A stretch of 64,000 bases of DNA from Geobacillus subterraneus (GTDB lineage Bacteria > Bacillota > Bacilli > Bacillales > Anoxybacillaceae). Every line of letters starts with the position of its first letter. Position 1 is the stretch's first letter. The notes under the pieces are model-generated. The model was not told where the DNA came from and did not search any database. It saw only the letters and a program-made list of their open reading frames with translations. Below, piece after piece: positions 11,357-21,883 of this stretch. The DNA is taken from contig NZ_CP014342.1 of NCBI RefSeq assembly GCF_001618685.1, forward strand, positions 186,001 through 250,000, in the 5' to 3' direction. A program made the translations under genes and the position numbers.

Positions 11357-11424
11357 AGCAGTCAAACTTCTTTGGAAGCCCCCACTTCAAATTTTCGCTA
11401 GAAAATTAAGTGGGGGTAGTTCAC
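11200..11424 (+). ncRNA. probable omegaRNA (right-end RNA) scaffold of copy 1
   Basis: In TnpB systems the guide RNA scaffold is the 3' part of tnpB plus the right end, with the guide read from the flank. Here the region ends in the strong right-end hairpin (11379-11416), and the guide would begin at 11425 (GAAGTAAGAG...). The 5' boundary is approximate; this is inference from the family and the hairpin. Confidence 0.45.
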
Positions 11425-11634
11425 GAAGTAAGAGTTCTCTGTTCCACGACGAAGGTTCTCTTTCGTATCCGGAAGCATGACTTCTTGTCGCTTCTACATA
11501 TTCGACGATTCGGAGTTTTTTTGTGCCTTGGAGATTTCGTGAGCAGCCGTATGCACAAGGTGGAGCGAAATGGACAGGCGTTTCTTCGTCTGGAAGAGTC
11601 CTTATCCATTTTATTGCGGATGGCGCGTTTCCTC

Positions 11635-11663
11635 TTGACGCTGTGGACGCAAAGGAGTAAACT
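11635..11663 (+). promoter_or_regulatory. candidate promoter of the his operon
   Basis: TTGACG - 17 bp - TAAACT, about 65 bp ahead of hisZ, in the 303-bp stretch left between the IS end and hisZ. The rest of that stretch (11425-11634) shows no gene I can support. Confidence 0.5.
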
Positions 11664-11727
11664 ACTAATAACTTCACTTCTCTACCATATTAGCAAACTA
11701 AAGCATTTTGATAAAGGGCGTGGGAAC

Positions 11728-12912
11728 ATGGCAAAAAAGCTGTTCATGTTTGAAAAACCGTTAGGCATGCGCGATACGCTGCCGTTTTTATATGAAATGA
11801 AAAAGCAAGTGCGCTCGGTGATGGCGGAAGAAATCGAGCGCTGGGGCTATGAGTTTATCGAGACGCCGACGCTTGAGTATTATGAAACGGTCGGGGCGGC
11901 GTCGGCCATTGACGATCATCGGTTGTTTAAGCTCTTGGACCAGCAAGGGCATACGCTCGTATTGCGGCCCGATATGACGGCGCCGATCGCCCGGGTGGCG
12001 GCGTCAAGGCTGTATGAAGACGGCAATCCGCTCCGGTTGGCGTACAACGCCAATGTGTTTCGCGCGCAGCAGCGCGAAGGCGGGCGGCCGGCGGAGTTTG
12101 AGCAGATCGGCGTCGAGCTGATCGGCGATGGCACGGTGGCGGCCGATGCCGAGGTGATCAGCCTGATGGCCGCGCTGCTGAAGCGCGTAGGGCTTGGCCG
12201 CTTTTCGGTGGCGGTCGGCCATATCGGCTATGTGAACGCGTTGTTTTTGGAGATTCTAGGGAATGAAGAGCGGGCGAGTGTGCTGCGCCGCTTCTTATAT
12301 GAAAAAAATTATGTCGGCTACCGCGAGCATGTGAAGTCGCTGCCGCTTTCGTCCATTGATCAAAAACGTCTTCTCGATCTTCTTTCCTTGCGCGGCGGCT
12401 GCGAGGCGATCGAGGCGGCAAAAGCGCTGGCTTCGAGCGGGGAAGGACAGCGAGCTGCTGATGAGTTGGCCGCGCTGTTAGCAGCGCTCGAGACGTACGG
12501 GGTGACTGAGACGGTAAAACTCGATATGGCGTTGGTCAGCCATATGAGCTATTACACCGGCATTTTGTTTGAAGTGTACGCCGAGCAAGTGGGATTCCCG
12601 ATCGGCAATGGCGGGCGGTATGATGAGTTGTTGGCGAAGTTTTCCCGCCCGGCGCCGGCGACGGGGTTTGGGCTGCGCGTTGATCGGCTGATTGAGGCGA
12701 TTGGCGAGACGGATGTGCGCGAGGAGATCGAGTGCATCGTCTTTAGCCAAGAGCGGTTGGCGGAGGCGGTCGAGCTCGCCGAGGCGAAACGGGCGGAAGG
12801 ACGCCGCGTCGTCTTGCAGCACATCGCCGGCATTCGCGATATTGACGCCTACAGCCAGCGCTACCGGTCGATCGTGTATTTGCTTGGCCGAAGCGGGCGC
12901 GACGGGCAATGA
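11728..12912 (+). CDS. hisZ: ATP phosphoribosyltransferase regulatory subunit
   Basis: HisZ is a histidyl-tRNA synthetase paralogue that lacks aminoacylation activity and forms the hetero-octameric ATP phosphoribosyltransferase with the short HisG, giving histidine feedback control. The protein is 394 residues with class II synthetase motifs: motif 2 region (LRPDMTAPIARVAA...VFRAQQREGGRPAEFEQIGVE) and motif 3-like GNGGRYDELL...GFGLRVDRL. ATG 11728 gives MAKKLFMFEKPLGMRDTLP, the family N terminus; an AAGGGCG site lies upstream. It is first in hisZGDBHAFI. Confidence 0.94.
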   Translation: MAKKLFMFEKPLGMRDTLPFLYEMKKQVRSVMAEEIERWGYEFIETPTLEYYETVGAASAIDDHRLFKLLDQQGHTLVLRPDMTAPIARVAASRLYEDGNPLRLAYNANVFRAQQREGGRPAEFEQIGVELIGDGTVAADAEVISLMAALLKRVGLGRFSVAVGHIGYVNALFLEILGNEERASVLRRFLYEKNYVGYREHVKSLPLSSIDQKRLLDLLSLRGGCEAIEAAKALASSGEGQRAADELAALLAALETYGVTETVKLDMALVSHMSYYTGILFEVYAEQVGFPIGNGGRYDELLAKFSRPAPATGFGLRVDRLIEAIGETDVREEIECIVFSQERLAEAVELAEAKRAEGRRVVLQHIAGIRDIDAYSQRYRSIVYLLGRSGRDGQ

Positions 12913-13126
12913 ATGGCGCAAAAAACGAGGATCGATCCATGCGCGGCGGGACGGAGCGAACGGGAACGATCAGAACGGCTGCAGATGATACAGGAGACGG
13001 AACGGTCAAGGCAACGAGAAGCACTTGGCCGCGCTAGTTAGGGCCGGGGAGAACGGCGTGGCGAAAAAGCGCCAACGGGGCTGGGGCGCTGCGTTTGCAC
13101 ATGACGACAAGCAGGGAGGAAGAGCG

Positions 13127-13750
13127 ATGCTGACGATTGCGATGCCGAAAGGGCGCATTTTTGAAGAGGCGGTCGAGCTGCTGCGCCGGGCGGACTATGC
13201 GCTGCCGCCGGAGTTTGACGAATCGCGCAAGCTCGTCATTGACGTGGCCGAGGAAAAGATGCGCTTTATTTTGGCGAAACCGATGGATGTGGTGACGTAT
13301 GTGGAACACGGGGTAGCGGATTTAGGCATAGCGGGAAAAGATGTCTTAATGGAGGAAGAACGGAACGTCTATGAGCTGCTCGATTTGCACATCAGCCGCT
13401 GCTATTTGGCGGTCGCGGGGCTGCCTGGCGTTGCGATGAATGAAATTGCGCCAAGGGTGGCGACGAAATATCCGAACATCGCGTCGACGTATTTTCGCGA
13501 ACAAGGGGAACAAGTAGAAATCATCCGCCTGAACGGCTCGATTGAACTCGCTCCGCTGATCGGCCTAGCCGACCGGATTGTCGATATTGTCTCGACAGGG
13601 AGGACGTTGAAAGAAAACGGGCTTGTCGAGCTTGAGCGGATCGCTGACGTGACGTCGCGCCTCATCGTCAATCCGGCGAGCTATCGGTTAAACGGTGAGG
13701 AGATCGAGCGGCTGGTCGATCGGCTCGCATCGGTCATTCCCGAACGGTGA
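13127..13750 (+). CDS. hisG: ATP phosphoribosyltransferase catalytic subunit, short form
   Basis: Catalyses the first committed step of histidine synthesis, ATP + PRPP to phosphoribosyl-ATP. At 207 residues it is the short HisG lacking the C-terminal regulatory domain, hence needing HisZ. Motifs: [19 protein letters not shown] at the start, [16 protein letters not shown], and the PRPP-binding signature region [34 protein letters not shown] spread over residues ~138-172. ATG 13127 follows GGGAGGA. The 214 bp between hisZ and hisG carry no separate gene. Confidence 0.95.
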   Translation: MLTIAMPKGRIFEEAVELLRRADYALPPEFDESRKLVIDVAEEKMRFILAKPMDVVTYVEHGVADLGIAGKDVLMEEERNVYELLDLHISRCYLAVAGLPGVAMNEIAPRVATKYPNIASTYFREQGEQVEIIRLNGSIELAPLIGLADRIVDIVSTGRTLKENGLVELERIADVTSRLIVNPASYRLNGEEIERLVDRLASVIPER

Positions 13751-13833
13751 GGCAAACGGAACGGTGCGCAGACGAGGGACGCGGAAGACGGAGGAAACGT
13801 CCAAAAAGACATCGGATGGAAAGGAGAAAAGCC

Positions 13834-15117
13834 ATGAAAATCGAACGAATCCAAGGCGGCGTCTCGCTAAGGCGCACGATTGAAAGCGGAACGGACGAGC
13901 AGCGCCGCGCGGTGCTTGATATTATCGCCGCGGTGCGCGCCCGGGGCGATGCGGCGCTGAAAGAATATACGGAACGGTTTGACGGCGTCAAGCTGGATTC
14001 GCTGCGGGTGACGAAAGCGGAAATGGAACGCGCGCATGCGTCCATGAGCGCGGAGATGCTGGAGATCATTCGCGAAGCGGCGGCCCACATTCGCGCCTAT
14101 CATGAGCGGCAAAAGCGCCAATCATGGTGGATGACGAACGAAGACGGCACGATTCTCGGGCAAAAGGTGACGCCGCTTGATGCGGTCGGGCTGTATGTAC
14201 CGGGCGGGACGGCCGCCTATCCGTCGTCCGTGCTGATGAACGTCATTCCCGCACAAGTGGCGGGAGTGGAGCGGATTGTCATCACCTCGCCGCCAAACAA
14301 AGACGGCACGCTCCCGGATGGCGTGCTGGCGGCGGCGCATGAACTTGGGGTGACGGAAATTTACAAAGTTGGCGGCGCGCAGGCGATCGCGGCGCTGGCG
14401 TATGGAACGGAAACGATCCGGCCGGTCGATAAAATTTTCGGACCGGGCAACATTTATGTGGCGTTGGCGAAACGGGAAGTGTTCGGGCATGTAGCGATCG
14501 ACATGATCGCCGGGCCGAGCGAAATTGTCGTATTGGCCGATGAGACGGCGCATGCGGATGAAATCGCGGCGGATTTGTTGTCACAGGCCGAGCATGACGT
14601 GCGGGCGTCAGCCATTTTGGTGACGCCGTCGATGAAACTCGCTTTAGCGGTGGCGAGCGAGGTGGAACGGCAGCTTGAGACGCTGCCGCGCCGCGAGATC
14701 GCCCAAGCGGCGCTGGAAACCTACGGGGCCATTTATGTGACCGAGACGCTTGATGAGGCCGTTGAGGCGGTCAATGAGCTGGCGCCCGAGCATTTGGAAG
14801 TGATGACGGCGGATCCGATGGCGCTATTAGGGAAGCTTCGCCATGCCGGGGCGATGTTTTTCGGCCGCTTCAGCTCCGAGCCGGTCGGCGACTATTTTGC
14901 CGGGCCGAACCACGTGCTGCCGACGAACGGCACGGCGAGATTCTCAAGCGGCTTGAGCGTCGATGAGTTTGTGAAAAAATCAAGCGTGATCGTTTACAGT
15001 GAAGCCGCATTGAAACAACATGGCGACAAAATCGCCGCGTTTGCCCGCCTCGAGGGGTTGGAGGCGCACGCACGCGCGGTTGAGATGCGGCTGAAACGGG
15101 AAAGAGGGGAACGATAA
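13834..15117 (+). CDS. hisD: histidinol dehydrogenase
   Basis: Oxidises L-histidinol to L-histidine in two NAD-dependent, zinc-dependent steps, the last reactions of the pathway. 427 residues, normal length. The signature is clear: [54 protein letters not shown], and the metal-site AEHD ([11 protein letters not shown]). The C-terminal [19 protein letters not shown] is typical. ATG 13834 is preceded by AAGGAG. The stop overlaps hisB by one base (TAATG). Confidence 0.96.
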   Translation: MKIERIQGGVSLRRTIESGTDEQRRAVLDIIAAVRARGDAALKEYTERFDGVKLDSLRVTKAEMERAHASMSAEMLEIIREAAAHIRAYHERQKRQSWWMTNEDGTILGQKVTPLDAVGLYVPGGTAAYPSSVLMNVIPAQVAGVERIVITSPPNKDGTLPDGVLAAAHELGVTEIYKVGGAQAIAALAYGTETIRPVDKIFGPGNIYVALAKREVFGHVAIDMIAGPSEIVVLADETAHADEIAADLLSQAEHDVRASAILVTPSMKLALAVASEVERQLETLPRREIAQAALETYGAIYVTETLDEAVEAVNELAPEHLEVMTADPMALLGKLRHAGAMFFGRFSSEPVGDYFAGPNHVLPTNGTARFSSGLSVDEFVKKSSVIVYSEAALKQHGDKIAAFARLEGLEAHARAVEMRLKRERGER

Positions 15118-15704
15118 TGGCGAGAGAGGCGACGATCGCAAGAACGACGAAGGAGACAAGCATTCAGCTGGCGTTTTCGCTAGACGGTGAAGGGAAGACG
15201 GAGCTCGAGACCGGGGTGCCGTTTTTGACCCATATGCTTGATTTGTTTGCGAAACACGGCCAGTTTGACTTGTTTGTTGACGCGAAAGGCGATACGCATA
15301 TTGACGATCACCATACGACCGAAGATATCGGCATTTGCCTCGGTCAGGCGATCAAAGAAGCGCTCGGCGACAAAAAAGGAATCAAGCGGTACGGCCACGC
15401 GTTTGTACCGATGGATGATGCGCTGGCGCAAGTCGTGATCGACTTGAGCAACCGCCCGCATTTGGAATTTCGCGGCGAATTTCCGGCGGCGAAAGTCGGC
15501 ACGTTCGATGTCGAGCTCATTCATGAGTTTTTATGGAAACTGGCGCTGGAGGCGCGGATGAACTTGCATGTCATCGTCCATTATGGGCGCAATACGCACC
15601 ATATGATCGAAGCGGTGTTTAAAGCGCTCGGACGGGCGCTCGATGAAGCGACGATGGTCGACCCGCGCGTCAAAGGCGTCCCGTCGACGAAAGGGATGCT
15701 CTAA
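15117..15704 (+). CDS. hisB: imidazoleglycerol-phosphate dehydratase
   Basis: Removes water from imidazole glycerol phosphate to give imidazole acetol phosphate, using two manganese ions. 195 residues, a monofunctional HisB as in Bacillus. Metal-binding histidine motifs are intact: [38 protein letters not shown]. It lacks a fused histidinol phosphatase, which must be encoded elsewhere. It starts inside the hisD stop codon. A ~225-bp non-coding stretch with a tandem repeat separates it from hisH. Confidence 0.96.
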   Translation: MAREATIARTTKETSIQLAFSLDGEGKTELETGVPFLTHMLDLFAKHGQFDLFVDAKGDTHIDDHHTTEDIGICLGQAIKEALGDKKGIKRYGHAFVPMDDALAQVVIDLSNRPHLEFRGEFPAAKVGTFDVELIHEFLWKLALEARMNLHVIVHYGRNTHHMIEAVFKALGRALDEATMVDPRVKGVPSTKGML

Positions 15705-15706
15705 CC

Positions 15707-15813
15707 GATCGAGGGGGCGCTTCCTGCGGGGAAAGTTCCGCGGGTGCAGAGAAGACGGACGGATCGAGGGGGCGCCCCCTGTGGGGAAAGTTCCGCGGGC
15801 GCAGGGAAGGCGG
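15707..15813 (+). repeat. two-copy 55-bp imperfect tandem repeat between hisB and hisH
   Basis: The units start at 15707 and 15762 (GATCGAGGGGGCGC...GGGGAAAGTTCCGCGGG...). They share most positions, differing mainly in CTTCCTGC vs CCCCCTGT and a few single bases. GC is very high. It lies within the operon but outside any plausible gene. Confidence 0.8.
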
Positions 15814-15931
15814 CCGGTCGCCAAGGAGAGGGTTGCGGGTTGCGCATGAAAGGAGCGCCGTGAAAAGCATGCCGCCATACCGTTGTTCATTGAACAAGGG
15901 GATGGCATGGATCAGCGAAGAAAGGAATGGG

Positions 15932-16573
15932 ATGACGATGATCGGGATCATCGATTATGGCATGGGCAACTTATACAGCGTCAGCAAAGCGCTCGAGCGG
16001 CTCGGCTGCCCGTATATCGTGAGCGGTGACAACGAGGAGCTGGCGCAGGCGCGCGGGCTCATTTTGCCCGGCGTCGGTTCGTTCCGCGATGCGATGCACA
16101 TTTTGCGTGAAACCGGGCTGGCCGATTTCATCCGCGCGGCGGCTGAAAACGGCACGCCGTTGCTCGGCATTTGTTTAGGGATGCAGTTGTTGTTTGACGA
16201 AAGCGAGGAAAACGGGCCGACAAAAGGGCTCGGGCTGCTTCGCGGCCGCGTCGTCCGCTTTCCGGGCGTGACGGACGACGGCGAGCCGTACAAAGTGCCG
16301 CACATGGGCTGGAATCAGCTTCGCTTTCATCGTCCGTCGCCGCTTCTTGACGGTGTCGAGGAAGGGCATGTGTATTTTGTCCATTCGTATTACGTCGTCC
16401 CGGGTGACGAAGAGGTCGTGCTCGCCAGCAGCGAGTACGATGTCGACGTCCCAGCGGTCGTCGGGCGCGGCCACGTGTTTGGCACACAGTTTCACCCGGA
16501 AAAAAGCGGCGCGGTCGGCATGCACATCTTACGCAACTATGTCGGCATCGCCACAGGAAGGGAGAATGGTTGA
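15932..16573 (+). CDS. hisH: imidazole glycerol phosphate synthase, glutaminase subunit
   Basis: HisH releases ammonia from glutamine and channels it to HisF. 213 residues of the class I glutamine amidotransferase fold: nucleophile Cys in [13 protein letters not shown], oxyanion strand [10 protein letters not shown], and the catalytic His-Glu in [14 protein letters not shown] 15932 ([13 protein letters not shown]) is chosen with AAAGGA five bases upstream; ATG 15938 ([11 protein letters not shown]) is an almost equal alternative. The stop overlaps the hisA start (TGATG). Confidence 0.95.
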   Translation: MTMIGIIDYGMGNLYSVSKALERLGCPYIVSGDNEELAQARGLILPGVGSFRDAMHILRETGLADFIRAAAENGTPLLGICLGMQLLFDESEENGPTKGLGLLRGRVVRFPGVTDDGEPYKVPHMGWNQLRFHRPSPLLDGVEEGHVYFVHSYYVVPGDEEVVLASSEYDVDVPAVVGRGHVFGTQFHPEKSGAVGMHILRNYVGIATGRENG

Positions 16574-17310
16574 TGGCATCGTTTACGATTTATCCGGCGA
16601 TCGATATGCGCGGCGGCAAATGTGTCCGCCTGCTGCAAGGCGATTACAATAAAGAAACGGTGTACGGCGATTCGCCGGTCGCGATGGCCGAACAGTTCGC
16701 CGCCCAAGGGGCGGAGTGGATTCATATGGTCGATTTAGATGGGGCGAAAGAAGGGCGGCGCGTCAACGACCGGTTTGTGATTGAAGCGGCCCGCCAGCTT
16801 TCGGTGAACGTCCAAGTCGGCGGCGGCATTCGCACCGAGGACGATGTCGCCTACTATTTGGAGCGCGGCGTCGCCCGCGTCATTTTAGGAAGCGCGGCGA
16901 TTGCCGACCCGCCGTTTGTGAAAAAGATGCTACAAACATACGGCCGCCGCATCGTGATCGGCATTGATGCCCGCGATGGCTTTGTGGCGACAGAAGGCTG
17001 GCTTGCGACATCCAATGTAAAAGCGGAAGAGCTCGGAAGGATGCTTGCCGAGGCGGGGGCGGAGACGTTTATTTTCACCGATATTGCCACCGACGGCACG
17101 CTGTCGGGGCCAAACATCGCTGCGGCGGTCCGTTTGGCGGAGGCGACGGGAAAAGAAGTGATTGCCTCTGGAGGCGTGCGCTCGCTTGATGATTTGCGCG
17201 CCCTTCGCGAATACGCCGGTCAAGGCATCGGCGGGGCGATCGTCGGCAAGGCGCTGTACACCAACCAATTTACGCTCGCGGAAGCGGTAAAGGCGGTGAA
17301 CGAGCGGTGA
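16573..17310 (+). CDS. hisA: ProFAR isomerase (phosphoribosylformimino-AICAR-P isomerase)
   Basis: Catalyses the Amadori rearrangement of ProFAR to PRFAR. 245-residue (beta/alpha)8 barrel: catalytic Asp in [14 protein letters not shown], phosphate loop [10 protein letters not shown] in the first half, second catalytic Asp in [14 protein letters not shown], and [11 protein letters not shown] at the second phosphate site. ATG 16573 is used rather than the in-frame TTG 16570 because it has GGAAGGGA at good spacing and gives [11 protein letters not shown]. hisF begins within its stop. Confidence 0.95.
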   Translation: MASFTIYPAIDMRGGKCVRLLQGDYNKETVYGDSPVAMAEQFAAQGAEWIHMVDLDGAKEGRRVNDRFVIEAARQLSVNVQVGGGIRTEDDVAYYLERGVARVILGSAAIADPPFVKKMLQTYGRRIVIGIDARDGFVATEGWLATSNVKAEELGRMLAEAGAETFIFTDIATDGTLSGPNIAAAVRLAEATGKEVIASGGVRSLDDLRALREYAGQGIGGAIVGKALYTNQFTLAEAVKAVNER

Positions 17311-18065
17311 TTACGAAACGCATCATCCCGTGCTTGGACGTAAAAGACGGCCGCGTTGTCAAAGGGGTGCAGTTTGTGCAGCTGCGCGATGCCGGCGACC
17401 CGGTCGAGCTGGCGAAGGCGTACGATGAGCAAGGGGCGGACGAGCTCGTGTTTTTGGACATTTCCGCCTCGCACGAAGGGCGGAAAACGATGGTCGATGT
17501 CGTCGAGCGCGTCGCCGCCCAGCTCGCCATTCCGTTTACGGTCGGCGGGGGGATTCATTCGCTTGACGATATGAAACGCATGTTGCGCGCGGGCGCGGAC
17601 AAAGTGTCGCTCAATACGGCCGCGGTGCTTCACCCGTCATTAGTGACCGAAGGGGCGGACTTTTTCGGCTCGCAGTGCATCGTCGTCGCGATTGATGCGA
17701 AATACGATGACACGCTTCAGTCATGGCGCGTCTATACGCACGGCGGCCGCAACGCAACAGAATGGGAAGTCGTCGCCTGGGCGAACGAGGCGGTGCGCCT
17801 TGGCGCCGGGGAGATTTTGCTGACGAGCATGGATGCCGACGGCGGGAAAAACGGTTTTGACCTCGAGTTGACGCGGCGGGTGAGCGAAGCGGTCCCGGTT
17901 CCGGTCATCGCCTCGGGCGGCGCCGGCAAGGCCGAGCATTTTTGGGAAGCGTTCGAAAAAGGAAAAGCAGACGCGGCGCTGGCGGCGTCGATTTTCCATT
18001 ACAAAGAGACATCGGTCGGTCAAGTGAAGGCGTACTTAAAAGAGAGAGGGGTCAACGTTCGATGA
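17307..18065 (+). CDS. hisF: imidazole glycerol phosphate synthase, cyclase subunit
   Basis: HisF joins ammonia from HisH with PRFAR to form imidazole glycerol phosphate and AICAR. 252-residue barrel homologous to HisA: catalytic Asp11 region [16 protein letters not shown], phosphate loop [12 protein letters not shown], catalytic Asp near 130 ([15 protein letters not shown]) and [11 protein letters not shown]. The GTG start overlaps the hisA stop (GTGA), the usual coupling of this operon. Confidence 0.95.
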   Translation: MITKRIIPCLDVKDGRVVKGVQFVQLRDAGDPVELAKAYDEQGADELVFLDISASHEGRKTMVDVVERVAAQLAIPFTVGGGIHSLDDMKRMLRAGADKVSLNTAAVLHPSLVTEGADFFGSQCIVVAIDAKYDDTLQSWRVYTHGGRNATEWEVVAWANEAVRLGAGEILLTSMDADGGKNGFDLELTRRVSEAVPVPVIASGGAGKAEHFWEAFEKGKADAALAASIFHYKETSVGQVKAYLKERGVNVR

Positions 18066-18703
18066 GAACGGACATTCGCTTTGACGACAACGGGCTGGTG
18101 CCCGCGATCGTTCAAGATGCACAAAGCAAAGAAGTGCTCATGCTCGCCTATATGAACCAAGAGTCGCTCGAAAAAACGCTCGAGACGGGGGAAACGTGGT
18201 TTTACAGCCGCTCGCGCCAAGCGTTATGGCATAAAGGGGCGACGTCGGGAAACGTGCAGCGGGTGGTCGACATCCGCTACGACTGCGACGCCGACACGCT
18301 CCTCGTGTTGGTGGAGCCGGCGGGTCCGGCGTGCCATACGGGGACGTATTCGTGCTTTTCCCGCTCGCTTGACGGCGCAGCGCGCACGCCGGCGGCCGAC
18401 CGGTTCGCGATTTTGCATGAGCTGGAACAAATCATCGCCCAGCGCGACGCCGAACGGCCGGAAGGAGCGTATACGACGTATTTGTTTGAAAAAGGCGTCG
18501 ATAAAATTTTGAAAAAGGTCGGCGAAGAAGCGGCCGAAGTGATCATCGCGGCGAAAAACCGAAGCCACGAGGAGCTGAAATGGGAAGCGGCCGATTTGTT
18601 GTACCATTTGCTTGTGCTTTTGCGCGAGCAAAAACTGCCGCTTGACGCGGTGCTGGCGACGCTTGCTGAGCGGCATGCGCAAAAAACAAAAGCGAAAGGG
18701 TGA
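18062..18703 (+). CDS. hisI: bifunctional phosphoribosyl-AMP cyclohydrolase / phosphoribosyl-ATP pyrophosphatase
   Basis: Carries steps 2 and 3 of histidine synthesis in one 213-residue chain (HisIE). The N-terminal cyclohydrolase (residues ~1-115) shows the metal motif DCDADTLL and HTGTYSCF; the C-terminal pyrophosphohydrolase (~120-213) has the MazG-like [14 protein letters not shown]...[13 protein letters not shown] helices. ATG 18062 overlaps the hisF stop (ATGA). It is the final gene of hisZGDBHAFI and is followed at once by a terminator. Confidence 0.95.
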   Translation: MRTDIRFDDNGLVPAIVQDAQSKEVLMLAYMNQESLEKTLETGETWFYSRSRQALWHKGATSGNVQRVVDIRYDCDADTLLVLVEPAGPACHTGTYSCFSRSLDGAARTPAADRFAILHELEQIIAQRDAERPEGAYTTYLFEKGVDKILKKVGEEAAEVIIAAKNRSHEELKWEAADLLYHLLVLLREQKLPLDAVLATLAERHAQKTKAKG

Positions 18704-18705
18704 CG

Positions 18706-18731
18706 AGCGAACGGGAGGACCGTTCGCTTTT
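18706..18731 (+). terminator. his operon terminator
   Basis: AGCGAACGG / CCGTTCGCT perfect 9-bp stem with a GAGGA loop, followed by TTT, starting 3 bp after the hisI stop. Confidence 0.85.
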
Positions 18732-18742
18732 GGAATGAAAAG

Positions 18743-18814
18743 AGGATGCCCGTCACACAGCTGCTGGATCCATAGTCTGTTTCCATAAGCGGTGTGCATG
18801 GGCATCCTTTTTGA
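18743..18814 (+). terminator. second, larger hairpin with T run
   Basis: GGATGCCC (18744-18751) pairs with GGGCATCC (18800-18807), with inner CACAC/GTGTG pairing and then TTTTT. It may be a back-up terminator for the his operon. The following 310 bp to yvcD hold only the yvcD promoter. Confidence 0.55.
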
Positions 18815-19058
18815 TCGTGCAAAAGTTTATTGCATGGTCGGTGGCTGTTTATAAGAAGAGCGGATAGGGAAACCAAGCCGATGGTCAGCTCCCGATGCCA
18901 TTGCCGTTGCCAGGTGCGCCGCCTTTGTCATCCGCTGAATGATTGGTCGGTCAGGCCGAGGCGCAGCCGGCGCATGCCGTTTCATCGACTAGTATCGCAT
19001 CACGAACATTCGCGCCGTTCGATGATCGGATTGGCAGGCGCGTTAGGTTGAAAGTTTT

Positions 19059-19089
19059 TTGCTTGTTTCCGCCGCCAGTGTGGTATACT
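19059..19089 (+). promoter_or_regulatory. promoter of the yvcD gene
   Basis: Extended -10 TGGTATACT with -10 at 19084-19089. The -35 is weak: TTGCTT at 19-bp spacing or TTGTTT at 15 bp. Confidence 0.5.
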
Positions 19090-19125
19090 GTTGTTCGACG
19101 AATGTTACGGACGACGGAGGACAGA

Positions 19126-20598
19126 ATGGGAAAACAACTGAAGCGATCATCACGAAAAGCAATGATTGTACCGTTTATCCAAAGTGCGGATTATTTTTTT
19201 AAAAAAGGGATGAAGGCATACGAGCGGGGCGACCTCCATAAAGCGAGGAAATATTTGGAACGCGCTGTCCGGCTCGATGAGCGCGATGCATCGTTCGCCT
19301 TGCAGCTGGCTCTTGTGTTGTCCGAGCTTGGCGAATATCAATTTTCCAATCAATGGTTGATCAAAATTCTTCATGATTTAGATGAAACGATGTATGATTG
19401 CTTTTATTTTTTGGCGAACAATTTGGCCTGTCTTGGCTTGTTCCGTGAAGCGGCGAAATATGCGGAACAGTATTTGACATATGAACCGGACGGGGAGTTC
19501 GCTGATGACGCCGCTGATTTGTTGGAGCTGCTCAAACTCGACCGCCACGATGTAAGCGAAGAGCAAGAGCAGCTGATCACCATGCAGGAGCGGGCCCAGC
19601 ATTTGCTTGAGCAAGAGCAGTTTGCCGAAGCGATCGAGGCGTTAGAGGCGATCGTTTCCCGATACCCGGAATTTTGGTCGGCGCACAACAATTTGGCGCT
19701 TGCCTATTTTTACAGCGGCGACGTGGAGAAGGCGAAGCAAAAGCTGCTTGACGTGCTGAGGCGCGATCCCGGCAATTTGCATGCGCTTTGCAACGCGCTC
19801 GTTTTCGCCTATCACTTGCATGACCAAGAACAGGTGGCTGCTCTTTGCGAGATGTTGGCTTCCCTCTACCCGTTTTTCCGCGAACACCAATATAAGCTTG
19901 GGGCTACTTTTGCTCTTGTCGGGCGGTTCGACTCGGCGTTTCGCTGGTTGTATCGCCTGTATAAAAACGGTTTTGAGGGTGACGGCCCCTTTTACTACTG
20001 GCTCGCTTACGCCGCGTATCATACCGGGCATGAATCGTTAGCCCGGCAAGTATGGGAAACGCTCACTGCCCTTCATCCAGAAAAGCGCGGCGAGGAGCCG
20101 TGGGCCGCTCCGACGCTGCTCGATGAAGCGCTTCTCCGCATTGTTCAGCTGTTTGAGGGGGAGGAGCTGGCTGACCGGCTGTCTGGATTGTATTTGTTCA
20201 GCCGCTCGCCGCAAGCGGAAAAGACCGCGTTGGCGCTCGCTGTCTGCCGCCTCTTGCCGGCCGATCCGCGTCTGCGCCCGTTTATCGATTCGTTTTTGTT
20301 CGGGCTGGATGACGGGCGATCCGCTTGGGCGGCGAAGATCGGCCGCATGATCGATGTGCTTTTGGCAAATAATGAGGAAAAGGAGGCGCTCTGCCGCTTC
20401 GCCTTCGCCGTGGCTGTTCACCCGTCAGCCCAAGGTGAACCGTTTGCGAACGGCGCTGCATGGGCGGCAGCGATCGAATATGTTTGGCGCCAGCAGCAAG
20501 GGGAACATGTGACGCAAAAAGGGATGGCGGCGAAATACGGCGTTTCCGCGGCGACCGTGCAAAAGTACGTGCAAAAAGTGCGCCGACTATGGTCGTGA
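19126..20598 (+). CDS. TPR-repeat protein, YvcD-like
   Basis: A 490-residue cytoplasmic protein made of tetratricopeptide-like helical pairs, for example residues ~20-60 (FFKKGMKAYERGDLHKARKYLERAV) and ~165-225 (AQHLLEQEQFAEAIEALEAIVSRYP ... AHNNLALAYFYSGDVEKAK). The C terminus ends in a short helix-turn-helix-like stretch (KGMAAKYGVSAATVQKYVQKVRRLW), as in Bacillus YvcD-type proteins. TPR modules mediate protein binding; the partner is unknown. ATG 19126 is preceded by CGGAGGA. Its position just before trxB is conserved in Bacillus. Confidence 0.85.
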   Translation: MGKQLKRSSRKAMIVPFIQSADYFFKKGMKAYERGDLHKARKYLERAVRLDERDASFALQLALVLSELGEYQFSNQWLIKILHDLDETMYDCFYFLANNLACLGLFREAAKYAEQYLTYEPDGEFADDAADLLELLKLDRHDVSEEQEQLITMQERAQHLLEQEQFAEAIEALEAIVSRYPEFWSAHNNLALAYFYSGDVEKAKQKLLDVLRRDPGNLHALCNALVFAYHLHDQEQVAALCEMLASLYPFFREHQYKLGATFALVGRFDSAFRWLYRLYKNGFEGDGPFYYWLAYAAYHTGHESLARQVWETLTALHPEKRGEEPWAAPTLLDEALLRIVQLFEGEELADRLSGLYLFSRSPQAEKTALALAVCRLLPADPRLRPFIDSFLFGLDDGRSAWAAKIGRMIDVLLANNEEKEALCRFAFAVAVHPSAQGEPFANGAAWAAAIEYVWRQQQGEHVTQKGMAAKYGVSAATVQKYVQKVRRLWS

Positions 20599-20649
20599 GC
20601 AAATCAATAGACGCCGTACACGGACTTTTATACGATGGAGATGGAGTGA

Positions 20650-21630
<981 letters not shown>

Positions 21631-21755
21631 GCCGGTAATCAAACCGCAACGAAACCGTAATGGTTATTTAATCCAGCTGTAACACGAATGCAACACAGTT
21701 GTCGTATGCTATAAGTAAGTAATTGACCCCCTTTTATATAGATCTTTATGGATTG

Positions 21756-21786
21756 GCGTGGGCGTTTTCCCACGCTTCTTTTTTGT
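21756..21786 (+). terminator. trxB terminator
   Basis: GCGTGGG / CCCACGC stem with loop CGTTTT followed by TTCTTTTTT. The 125 bp between the trxB stop and this hairpin show no gene. Confidence 0.85.
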
Positions 21787-21828
21787 CCCTTGGCGCTTCG
21801 TTTCCGACGGTTTGTCGGCGGGAGTGGC

Positions 21829-21856
21829 TTAACTATTTATGGATTTATGGTAAAAT
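21829..21856 (+). promoter_or_regulatory. promoter of the yvcI-rapZ-yvcK-whiA-crh operon
   Basis: TTAACT - 16 bp - TAAAAT, with the extended element TGG before the -10. It lies 28 bp ahead of the first start codon. Confidence 0.55.
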
Positions 21857-21883
21857 GGAAATGATGATGGATGTGTTTGTGCC

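Larger units (their letters stand above)
9970..11424 (+). mobile_element. tnpB-only IS200/IS605-type element, copy 1 (1455 bp)
   Basis: The ends are defined by alignment with the second copy at 35971-37425: identity starts at CTTAATTAGGCG and stops after GGGGTAGTTCAC. Both copies follow TTTAT, which fits a target pentanucleotide left of the element, and there is no target duplication, both as in IS200/IS605. Subterminal hairpins occur at both ends: 9990-10022 (CCCACTT/AAGTGGG) and 11379-11416 (CCCCCACTT/AAGTGGGGG with an inner AATTTTC/GAAAATT stem). Only tnpB is present and no tnpA, so movement must rely on a Y1 transposase supplied elsewhere. Inserted between yvoF and hisZ. Confidence 0.9.

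Noticed and set aside
11540-11620. AAGGTGGAGCG...TTCGTC resembling a T-box antiterminator ahead of hisZ
   Set aside because: The invariant T-box bases are not matched, no specifier stem or T-run terminator is visible, and the mobile element would have cut off the 5' part. Not supportable.
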